DNA of 15,739 nt from CAZGLR01 sp964526635 (lineage in GTDB: Bacteria; Zixibacteria; MSB-5A5; GN15; JAAZOE01): assembly GCA_964526635.1 (NCBI GenBank), contig CAZGLR010000081.1, forward strand, positions 1 to 15,739. Reading direction: 5' to 3'. The notes below the pieces were generated by a model, which saw nothing but the letters and a program-made list of their open reading frames with translations, ran no database searches and had not been told where the DNA came from. Position numbers and translations under genes: made by a program. This document shows, in pieces, positions 6,731 to 13,143 of this stretch (its first letter is position 1; every line of letters begins with the position of its first letter).

Positions 6731-6769
6731 GCGCAACTGCGCAAAATACCTATAGGTTACCTTTATCAA
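6731..6769 (-). promoter_or_regulatory. candidate promoter with two palindromes upstream of the basic-protein gene
   Basis: On the minus strand TTGATA (6764-6769) and TATTTT (6743-6748) are spaced 15 bp, shorter than ideal. A 10-bp perfect palindrome ACCTATAGGT (6748-6757) fills the spacer next to the -10, and an inverted repeat GCGCA-AC-TGCGC (6731-6742) lies near the expected start of transcription. Either could be an operator. The promoter assignment is tentative. Confidence 0.3.
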
Positions 6770-6852
6770 GCAATCTGATTAGATTATCGGTGCCCTTTCA
6801 GCAACCTTAACGCCTGTCTTACCAAAACTTTAGTGCGGTCAATACAATTGCG

Positions 6853-6858
6853 TATAAA
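6853..6858 (+). promoter_or_regulatory. candidate -10 element for the methyltransferase cluster
   Basis: TATAAA at 6853-6858 lies about 80 bp before the preferred methyltransferase start. A -35 at the right distance (TTAGTG) is poor. If used, transcription would start near 6865, after the alternative TTG start at 6859, which supports the downstream start. Confidence 0.3.
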
Positions 6859-6939
6859 TTGAACAGGAAATTGTACAATCATTTGCTTGACCATTCCCTA
6901 TTCATGCTATTACTCTTATCGGAAACGGAGGAAAATACT

Positions 6940-7689
6940 TTGTCATCTTACCAGCGATTCGCCCATGTCTACGATCAGATCGGATCGGACCGTTTTTCAG
7001 TCAAAATGTTCACCTATACCCAGCGCCTGCTGGTCAAGATGAAATATCGCCCGCGCTCAGTCTGTGACATCGCCTGCGGCACCGGTACCGCCGCGGTCAT
7101 GTGGGCCAAACAACGCCTCAAAACATATGCTATCGATGGCTCCGAAGATATGCTCGAGATGGCCCGCGAAAAGGCCGACATCGAACAGGTCGATATCAAG
7201 TTCTCACATCAAAATCTGACCGTATTCGCCTTGCCGGAACCTGTCGATTTGGTGACCTGCTATTTTGATTCCCTTAATTATCTGCTGACGCTGGGACAGA
7301 TTCAGAAATGCTTCCGCTGCACGCATGATATCCTCAAACCGGGCGGACTGTTTATCTTCGATGTCAACACCCCGGAAGCAATGAAAGTCCTCTGGGACAG
7401 CCAGACCTATGCCGATGAAACCGACTCGGTCGCCTGGATATGGAAAAACCAGTATTTTCCCAAAGCCAAACAGGCCGAAATTCACGCCACCTTCTTCGTC
7501 CGCCAGGGCGATATGTGGGAACGGTTCGAGGAAATCCACGCCGAGCGCGGCTACACCACCACCGAGATGAAAAAAGAACTCACCAAAACCGGATTTACGA
7601 CCAAACTGGTCTACGACTGCCTGAGCTTTCGTAAACCCGACCGCAAATCACTGCGCCTCGCGATTGTGGCGCAGAAACGGAGTCGATGA
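6940..7689 (+). CDS. class I SAM-dependent methyltransferase
   Basis: Predicted cytoplasmic methyltransferase of unknown substrate. Counting from the TTG at 6940 (249 aa): N-terminal helix with YQRFAHVYDQIGSDRF, SAM-binding motif I VCDIACGTGTAA (Asp43 and the glycine loop 44-49), the acidic end of strand 2 AIDGSEDML (Asp66), a motif IV region DLVTCYFDSLNYLL and the post-motif segment LKPGGLFIFDVNTPE. This layout is common in small-molecule methyltransferases of the UbiE/BioC-like superfamily. GGAGG at 6927-6931 lies 8 nt before the TTG; the longer version from a TTG at 6859 would carry an extra leucine-rich stretch without a ribosome-binding site. The stop overlaps the next gene as ATGA, so the two are probably translationally coupled. 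Confidence 0.85.
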   Translation: MSSYQRFAHVYDQIGSDRFSVKMFTYTQRLLVKMKYRPRSVCDIACGTGTAAVMWAKQRLKTYAIDGSEDMLEMAREKADIEQVDIKFSHQNLTVFALPEPVDLVTCYFDSLNYLLTLGQIQKCFRCTHDILKPGGLFIFDVNTPEAMKVLWDSQTYADETDSVAWIWKNQYFPKAKQAEIHATFFVRQGDMWERFEEIHAERGYTTTEMKKELTKTGFTTKLVYDCLSFRKPDRKSLRLAIVAQKRSR

Positions 7690-8387
7690 CAATGTCATCC
7701 CGGCACTATCAAACGATCCTCCTCGATGCCGGCGGGGTGATTCTCGATGAAACTGAACAGGAAAAAATACACCGCACTATTGCGGTTGATATCATTCGTG
7801 ATATAGATAATTCTTTCGGCGCGGCTGACTATAATGATGATATTGCCGAGTCTGTCTACCGATTCGTCCCCAATGCATACCAGTATGTGTACTGGAAGCA
7901 ATGCACTGAACATATGGCAACGTTTGATCGGCTCTATCGCAGACATATGGTTGAATATCGTCGCCGCCGACTAAAATTGAGAATAAACGATGGCCTTGAA
8001 GATCAACTGCGACGTCTCAGCAGGATTGTCGATATCGGCATCGCGGGTATGTATGGCGCCGAACTATTTGATTTGCTGGAATCTAATGGTCTGTTGAGAT
8101 ACTTCACCTATCGCTTTACTCAAGACGATTTCAATATCACCAAACCCGACCCGCGCTATTTGGATCAAATATGTAAACGGTGCGGGGTAGAACCGACTGA
8201 TACAATCATGGTCGGCGATCGTATCGATATGGATATCATCCCGGCTAAAATGCTGGGAATGGCGACTATTCGTGTTAAAACGGGCCTTCATCGAGAACAG
8301 CAACCGCGCCTTCCCCGCGAATACCCCGATATTGAAATTGCTTCGCTTGCAGATCTGGGCGGAGCGGTAGAATCATTATCGCAGTAA
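7686..8387 (+). CDS. HAD-like protein with atypical motifs I and II
   Basis: A 233-residue member of the haloacid dehalogenase superfamily. Motif I is LLDAGGVIL: nucleophile Asp14 is present but the usual second Asp is Gly16, as in the DxGNV/DxGGV subgroup. A helical cap follows (about 22-100). At the motif II position (IGIAGMYG, 117-124) no Ser or Thr is seen where one normally binds phosphate. Motif III Lys153 (ITKPDP) and motif IV GDRIDMD (Asp178, Asp183) are present. Either a divergent phosphatase or a catalytically altered member. The ATG overlaps the methyltransferase stop (ATGA); a second ATG at 7692 is equally possible, with GGAG 9 nt upstream. Function with its neighbour is unknown. 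Confidence 0.82.
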   Translation: MTMSSRHYQTILLDAGGVILDETEQEKIHRTIAVDIIRDIDNSFGAADYNDDIAESVYRFVPNAYQYVYWKQCTEHMATFDRLYRRHMVEYRRRRLKLRINDGLEDQLRRLSRIVDIGIAGMYGAELFDLLESNGLLRYFTYRFTQDDFNITKPDPRYLDQICKRCGVEPTDTIMVGDRIDMDIIPAKMLGMATIRVKTGLHREQQPRLPREYPDIEIASLADLGGAVESLSQ

Positions 8388-8439
8388 AGCATTGAACGGA
8401 GCGAAATAAAAAGCAATCCTCACAGGCAGGAGGTAACAT

Positions 8440-9000
8440 ATGAAACGCATCATAGTTTGTATCTGCGGACTTCTCATAATACTGCTCATGGCCGGATGCT
8501 CAACCAGCACCCCCGAATTTACCACCGGCGAAAAATTGCAATCATGGTTAACCGGCGTCTGGATCACCGGCCATGGCACCTACACGATCTACACCGATTC
8601 CCATTATTTTGTGCTTTCACACGAGGGCGACTCGGCCAACGCCAACCTGTATTTCGGGGCATCACAAATCGCCTTTTTCGACCAGGGCATGACCCGGTAT
8701 CAGACTATCCGCCTGCGCAAATTTCCCGGCGGCGATATGACGTCATTTTGCCAGACCGCCTTCACCGAGGACCACAATGAAATCCCGCCGGAAGTCGATC
8801 TCTCGCATTTCGATTCGACTTCCTGCGTCATTGCCGATGGCGTCATCTACGATGTCATCGTCGAAACCACCGAAAAGTACATTCTCCTGGCCACCTGCAA
8901 TGGCGATCATATGAAAGTGTACAACGATGGCCGTTTTGCCTATCTCCCGGCCGGCGGCGGTGAGTTCTGGTCGTACCAGGTGGAAAAATTTGGTCCCTGA
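8440..9000 (+). CDS. hypothetical lipoprotein
   Basis: A 186-residue protein with a clear lipoprotein signal: MKR, a hydrophobic core, then the lipobox LMAGC with Cys20 as the lipidated residue. The mature part (STSTPEFTTGEKL onward) is about 165 residues, rich in aromatic and beta-forming segments, with two internal cysteines that could pair (FCQTAF and TSCVIA). Probably attached to a membrane facing the periplasm; no known domain recognised. AGGAGGT lies 5 nt before the ATG, an excellent ribosome-binding site. The gene follows the HAD gene after 52 nt on the same strand and may belong to the same operon, although its strong site allows independent translation. Confidence 0.8.
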   Translation: MKRIIVCICGLLIILLMAGCSTSTPEFTTGEKLQSWLTGVWITGHGTYTIYTDSHYFVLSHEGDSANANLYFGASQIAFFDQGMTRYQTIRLRKFPGGDMTSFCQTAFTEDHNEIPPEVDLSHFDSTSCVIADGVIYDVIVETTEKYILLATCNGDHMKVYNDGRFAYLPAGGGEFWSYQVEKFGP

Positions 9001-9065
9001 AATGACCGACCAACCCGCCCGTTACGACTGCATCCGATTTCAACGCCATAAGTCGAAATTTTCGT

Positions 9066-9096
9066 GGAGCGGGAAACCCGTCCCCTGAGATTTTTT
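9066..9096 (+). terminator. possible terminator after the lipoprotein gene
   Basis: CGGG-AAA-CCCG (9070-9080), extendable with G-U and one mismatch to about 8 bp, is followed by TTTTTT at 9091-9096 after a 6- to 10-nt gap. The gap makes it a poor intrinsic terminator, but it is the only T tract after the lipoprotein gene. Confidence 0.3.
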
Positions 9097-9124
9097 AAAG
9101 CTGGCAGTCCGATCCGGCAGGTTT

Positions 9125-9164
9125 GGCTGCCCTGCGATCCCTGAACGCAGGCCAAATAGCAGCC
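9125..9164. other. strong imperfect hairpin between convergent genes
   Basis: GGCTGC-CCTGCG (9125-9136) pairs with CGCAGG (9146-9151) and GCAGCC (9159-9164), giving 12 bp around a 9-nt loop with a 7-nt bulge (CCAAATA). TTTGG/CCAAA offers an alternative outer stem. No T tract follows on either strand. It may stabilise the 3' end of the lipoprotein transcript or act with the adjacent terminator; function unknown. Confidence 0.4.
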
Positions 9165-9167
9165 TCA

Positions 9168-9200
9168 ATAAAAAAAGCCCGAATTCATCGAACCCGGGCT
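9168..9200 (-). terminator. intrinsic terminator of the glucan phosphorylase gene
   Basis: On the minus strand AGCCCG (from 9195-9200) and CGGGCT (from 9176-9181) form a 6-bp GC-rich stem followed by seven T residues. It starts about 30 bp beyond the stop of the phosphorylase gene, which ends at 9231. Confidence 0.75.
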
Positions 9201-9230
9201 CTCAATCAAAGCACTTCGAATCCCCGATCT

Positions 9231-11789
9231 CTACGCCAGCCAGGTAATCAACCGGGGATGATGCTTGACCAGATGACGGCTATTATGCGGGATCACCCGG
9301 GCGGTCAAACCCAGCCGTCCCGACCGCGTACAGATCATATCGACTGTGTACCGATGATGACCATCGGCCCGTGATTCTTCGAGATTGGCCATAAATATCT
9401 CGCTGTCGACAATCTGGTCGCGCACGTTCAAGTTGCCGCGCACAACTTCGACGCGGACATCATCAGGAGCAAGATCACCCAGAAAGACATCGATTTTGAC
9501 GGTCATGGTCTGCCCTACAATCGCCGAGCCATCGGTTCCCGGTGTATCAATACTGCTGATGGCGACTTTGCCCCAGCTGTGTTCCACCCGCTTATTCCAT
9601 TTGTTGATCTCTTTAACCGGAGTCAGGCTGTTTTCAAACAGACTGTCATGCGATTGGATGGCCGGGATATAGAACCGTTCGGTATAATCACGCAGCATAC
9701 GATGCGCGGAAAACTGCTTGCCCGCCATGATCACCGAGTTTTTCATCATCGACACCCAGAGTTCCGGGTAGTCATCTTTATTACGATCAAAATAGGTAGG
9801 AATAACGTCACGTTCAAGAACGTCATAAAGCGTCTGAGATTCGATCCAGTCCTGTTCGGCGGTATCCTTGTACTCAGTCGGCCGACCGATCGCCCAGCCG
9901 TTGTTGGGCGCGTAGCCCTCTTCCCACCAGCCATCCAGAATTGAAACATTTAACGCGCCATTGAGAGCGGCTTTCATACCCGACGTGCCCGAGGCCTCCA
10001 GCGGCCGTCGGGGATTATTGAGCCAAACATCTACACCGGCGACCAGAGTGCGGGCCAGGTCGATATCATAGTTTTCCAGAAACACGATATGGTTACGGAA
10101 TTCATCACGCTGCGCAATCTGGATAATTGACTTGATAATTTCCTTGCCCTCATGATCCTTGGGATGGGCCTTGCCGGCAAAGACAATCTGCACCGGCCGC
10201 TCCGGGTTAAGCATGATGCGCTTGAGACGTTCGATATCGGAAAACAGCAAAAAACCTCGTTTGTATGTCGCAAACCGTCGCGCGAAACCGATCGTCAGCG
10301 CCTGCGGGTCGAAGATCTGCTCGGCCCGGCGAAGTTCATCCTGCGAACGGCCGCGTCGACGGATCTGATTGGCCAGCCGACTCCGGGTTTTAAAAATAAG
10401 ATTCTGCTTGTTCTGGAGATGCGCACGCCATAGCTCGGCATCGGGAATACGGCTCACAGTATCCCAGATAGTCGGATCTTCGGGCTGTTCGATATACCGC
10501 GGCCCCAGATAAGTCTGGTATAACTCACCCAGGTTGCGGCCGATCCAGCTATAGGTATGAACACCATTGGTAATAGAGGTAATCGGCACTTCGTCATCCG
10601 GGAAACCCGGCCAGATATGCCGCCACATACCGCGCGAAATTTCGCCATGAAGCTTGGAGACGCCATTGGTATATGCCGACAGCTTAAGCGCACCGACGGT
10701 CATCGAAAAGGGCTCCTTTTCGCCGCTTCCCGGCGCATGGCCGATTTCCATAAGCTGCTTGAACGTCAGACCGAGGTCTTTGGCCATCGGGGTCAGGTAT
10801 TTTTCCATCAGGCTGACATCGAAATGCTCATGTCCGGCCGGTACCGGCGTATGAGTCGTGAAGACATTGGTCGACCAGACAAATTCTTTGGCTTCCTCCA
10901 GCGTCAAACCATGCTCGGCCATCAGACGGCGCAGCCGTTCGAGGCACAAAAACATCGAATGGCCCTCATTGAGATGATAGGTATTAGGGGCATACCCCAG
11001 CGCCCGCAGCGCCCGAACTCCACCGATCCCCAGCAGAATTTCCTGCCGGATACGGATATCCTTATCGCCGCTGTAGAGCTCGTAGGTGATTTCGCGGTGC
11101 TTCGAGGGATTCTCGGCCAGATTGGCATCGAGCAAATATAGCGGCACCCGGCCGACCTGCACCCGCCACACCTGGGCTGTAACCGGCGAATCACCCATAT
11201 TGACAGTGATCTTAATCGGTTTGCCGTCTTTATCCTTTTCCAGCGCAACCGGCATATTATACCAGTCGTTTTCCTCATACGATTCATTCTGCCAACCATC
11301 GGCCGAAAGAGTCTGGGTAAAGTACCCGAAACGGTACAACAACCCGACTGCCACGATCGGAATACCAAGATCGGAGGCCGATTTGAGATGATCGCCCGAA
11401 AGCACCCCAAGCCCCCCGGAATAAATCGGCAGCGAGACATCGAGGCCGAATTCACAGGAGAAATAGGCGATATGAGCGTCTTTGCAGACCGGAAAACGGG
11501 TCTCGAACCATTTCTTCTGGGCCATGTAAGTGTTGAAGGCCTCATAGACACGACCGAGATGGGCGACAAATGATTCGCTTTCGGCGGCCTCGCGCAACTT
11601 TTCCTGGGAGATGATCGCCAGCATCTGAACCGGGTTCTGCTTGCAGTTTTCCCAGCATTCGCTGTCAAGGCGACGGAACAATCGGATGAGGTCGGGGGAC
11701 CAGGCATACCAGACATTGCGGGCCAGTTCTTCGAGGCGTTTGATCCGTTCGGGAAGTGACGGCATCACCAAAATCGGTTTAATCTTCAT
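9231..11789 (-). CDS. glgP: alpha-glucan (glycogen/maltodextrin) phosphorylase, GT35
   Basis: Cytoplasmic enzyme that releases glucose-1-phosphate from alpha-1,4-glucans with pyridoxal phosphate. From the ATG at 11787-11789 it is 852 aa, the size of the bacterial and archaeal alpha-glucan phosphorylase subgroup with an N-terminal extra domain (LEELARNVWYAWSPDLIRLF near residue 20). Active-site landmarks: IAYFSCEFGLDVSLPIYSGG, LNEGHS, TTHTPVPAGHE, FARRFATYKR and the PLP motif SGTSGMKAALNG with the Schiff-base lysine at 606. The C-terminal 100 residues form a beta-rich domain. Start choice: a TTG at 11796-11798 would abut the purine-rich site, whereas GAGAG lies 9 nt before this ATG. A single-gene unit with its own terminator; no other glycogen gene is in the window. 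All motifs intact. Confidence 0.94.
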   Translation of the reverse strand: MKIKPILVMPSLPERIKRLEELARNVWYAWSPDLIRLFRRLDSECWENCKQNPVQMLAIISQEKLREAAESESFVAHLGRVYEAFNTYMAQKKWFETRFPVCKDAHIAYFSCEFGLDVSLPIYSGGLGVLSGDHLKSASDLGIPIVAVGLLYRFGYFTQTLSADGWQNESYEENDWYNMPVALEKDKDGKPIKITVNMGDSPVTAQVWRVQVGRVPLYLLDANLAENPSKHREITYELYSGDKDIRIRQEILLGIGGVRALRALGYAPNTYHLNEGHSMFLCLERLRRLMAEHGLTLEEAKEFVWSTNVFTTHTPVPAGHEHFDVSLMEKYLTPMAKDLGLTFKQLMEIGHAPGSGEKEPFSMTVGALKLSAYTNGVSKLHGEISRGMWRHIWPGFPDDEVPITSITNGVHTYSWIGRNLGELYQTYLGPRYIEQPEDPTIWDTVSRIPDAELWRAHLQNKQNLIFKTRSRLANQIRRRGRSQDELRRAEQIFDPQALTIGFARRFATYKRGFLLFSDIERLKRIMLNPERPVQIVFAGKAHPKDHEGKEIIKSIIQIAQRDEFRNHIVFLENYDIDLARTLVAGVDVWLNNPRRPLEASGTSGMKAALNGALNVSILDGWWEEGYAPNNGWAIGRPTEYKDTAEQDWIESQTLYDVLERDVIPTYFDRNKDDYPELWVSMMKNSVIMAGKQFSAHRMLRDYTERFYIPAIQSHDSLFENSLTPVKEINKWNKRVEHSWGKVAISSIDTPGTDGSAIVGQTMTVKIDVFLGDLAPDDVRVEVVRGNLNVRDQIVDSEIFMANLEESRADGHHRYTVDMICTRSGRLGLTARVIPHNSRHLVKHHPRLITWLA

Positions 11790-12005
11790 ATCAGGCAACT
11801 CTCTTTGTGTTGTGGACTATGACTTGGATGGGCCGTATGTCATGGTTATTTCGATATTTTTCGGGCCGGTCCATCGGTCATATTCGTCCGTGTCGGGTTT
11901 CCCTACCCATGTGTTCTATGTTGTCGGCAAAATACAGCTATTTCTTACCGTTCAACAACAGCTATAACATACGGTTTCCGGCATGCGATAACAACGGGAA
12001 AGTGA

Positions 12006-12020
12006 GGCGGTGGGGGGAAT
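12006..12020. repeat. partial match to the ssrA 3' end, possible integration scar
   Basis: The 15 bases here match 4516-4530, the tmRNA acceptor/T-arm end, at 14 of 15 positions (GG-C/A-GGTGGGGGGAAT), in the same orientation. The match stops where the tmRNA continues CGAACCC. It coincides with the drop in GC at the edge of the right-hand defence genes. A G run makes chance more likely than length alone suggests, so the call is tentative. Confidence 0.35.
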
Positions 12021-12077
12021 AGCAGATTCTATTCTTCGCCATATTTGGATCTTTCTAGTTTTCGATCTTTTGCATAA

Positions 12078-12107
12078 TTGACTAGTTTGATAGATTTTGA
12101 GTATATT
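12078..12107 (+). promoter_or_regulatory. promoter of the AAA+ ATPase-subtilase operon
   Basis: TTGACT (12078-12083) and TATATT (12102-12107) are 18 bp apart, each 5/6 to the sigma-70 consensus. Transcription would start near 12114, giving a leader of about 55 nt. Confidence 0.65.
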
Positions 12108-12144
12108 ATCTAGAATGTATTCGTTAATTGGGATTAATCTGTAG

Positions 12145-12163
12145 ATTCCTTTTTTTCAGGAAT
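12145..12163 (+). promoter_or_regulatory. leader hairpin covering the ribosome-binding site
   Basis: ATTCCT (12145-12150) is the exact complement of AGGAAT (12158-12163), separated by a 7-nt T-rich loop. The AGGA at 12158-12161 is the Shine-Dalgarno sequence of the ATG at 12169 (7-nt spacing). In the transcript the site would be paired, which could damp translation. The stem is short and AU-rich, so the effect is speculative. Confidence 0.35.
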
Positions 12164-12168
12164 AGATC

Positions 12169-13137
12169 ATGGCAACCGCAGAACAGGTCAAGTCGCTAAT
12201 TAGATCCCATTTTAGTGGGGATCAAGAACGTTTTTTTGCTGCTGCACTTAGACTGGCAGCACATGAAGCGAGCCAAGGTCATGGAGCACTGGCACAAGAT
12301 ATCCGCAAATTGGTGGACAAAGCCCGGCAAGAACGAAGGGAACTAGTCCGTAAATTACCGCAAGATATTTATGGTCTCATTCTCTCGGACAATCCAGAAA
12401 TTCCAAAGTCGGCATTGGTAGTACCCACAACATTGCATGATCGTATTGACAGGATAATTCACGAATATCGGCAACAGGCAAAACTTAAGAGCCATGGACT
12501 TTCGCACCGGCGCAAGATAATGCTTATTGGGCCACCAGGCACAGGTAAGACAATGTCGGCTCAGGTGCTGGCTCATGAACTTCGTCTGACCCTGCACACA
12601 ATCCAAGTGGATCGTTTGGTAACCAAGTTCATGGGTGAGACCAGTGCCAAGTTACGCCAAATATTCGACCTCATCCAGACCGATCCTGGAGTCTATCTTT
12701 TTGATGAGTTCGACGCCATCGGCGGAGAGCGGACTTTGGAAAACGATGTTGGAGAAATGCGGCGAGTAATCAGCGCATTCTTACAGTTTATCGAACAAGA
12801 CATATCAGACAGCATCATAGTGGCAGCCTCAAACAGTCCTACCCTGCTTGATCGTGCGTTATTTCGCAGATTCGATGATACTCTGTACTACGAATTACCT
12901 AATGAAGATGAGCGCAAGCGACTGATCCAGAACTTGCTTGGTGCATTCTTGGCACCAAGATTTGCTTGGAAAGCTGTTTTGGCGGAAAGTAACAAACTCA
13001 GTCATGCGGAGATCGACTTGGCTTGTAGAGATTCAATAAAGCGAGCAATTCTCAGCGACCAGATGAGTGTAAGTCCGCCAGCTTTACGCAAAATGCTGAA
13101 GGAGCGGCACAATGCTCATAATAGGCGGAGGCGTTAA
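12169..13137 (+). CDS. ietA: AAA+ ATPase, IetA-like partner of the subtilisin-like protease
   Basis: A 322-residue cytoplasmic ATPase of the classical AAA type. The N-terminal 100 residues are helical and charged, probably an adaptor domain. Walker A is GPPGTGKT (121-128, Lys127), Walker B is VYLFDEFDAIG (Asp179, Glu180), sensor 1 is Asn222 in VAASNSP, and the second region of homology LLDRALFRRFDDTLYY supplies candidate arginine fingers (Arg229, Arg233, Arg234). The C-terminal lid ends in a basic NRRRR-like tail. The gene sits 6 nt before a subtilase gene. This arrangement matches ietA-ietS of an Agrobacterium Ti plasmid, reported as antitoxin and toxin, and the Iet system later listed as anti-phage. 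Symbol assigned by organisation and motifs, not by alignment. Confidence 0.85.
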   Translation: MATAEQVKSLIRSHFSGDQERFFAAALRLAAHEASQGHGALAQDIRKLVDKARQERRELVRKLPQDIYGLILSDNPEIPKSALVVPTTLHDRIDRIIHEYRQQAKLKSHGLSHRRKIMLIGPPGTGKTMSAQVLAHELRLTLHTIQVDRLVTKFMGETSAKLRQIFDLIQTDPGVYLFDEFDAIGGERTLENDVGEMRRVISAFLQFIEQDISDSIIVAASNSPTLLDRALFRRFDDTLYYELPNEDERKRLIQNLLGAFLAPRFAWKAVLAESNKLSHAEIDLACRDSIKRAILSDQMSVSPPALRKMLKERHNAHNRRRR

Positions 13138-13143
13138 TCAATA

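Larger units (their letters stand above)
11790..12168. other. intergenic stretch between divergent glgP and the AAA+ gene; composition changes within it
   Basis: These 379 bp hold no convincing gene; the open frames there have no ribosome-binding sites and overlap glgP antisense. The left part presumably holds the glgP promoter (weak candidate on the minus strand: TTGTTG and TATTTT 18 bp apart near 11930-11960). At 12006-12020 an ssrA-end-like sequence occurs, after which the sequence becomes markedly AT-rich. The right end holds the promoter and leader hairpin of the AAA+ gene, listed separately. Confidence 0.6.

Noticed and set aside
10557..11141. A 194-codon plus-strand frame inside glgP
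   Set aside because: It is antisense to conserved active-site segments of the phosphorylase, so the codon pattern belongs to glgP. No ribosome-binding site.
11641..12022. Plus-strand frames spanning the glgP start and its upstream region
   Set aside because: They overlap glgP antisense or have no start signal, and show no recognisable domain.
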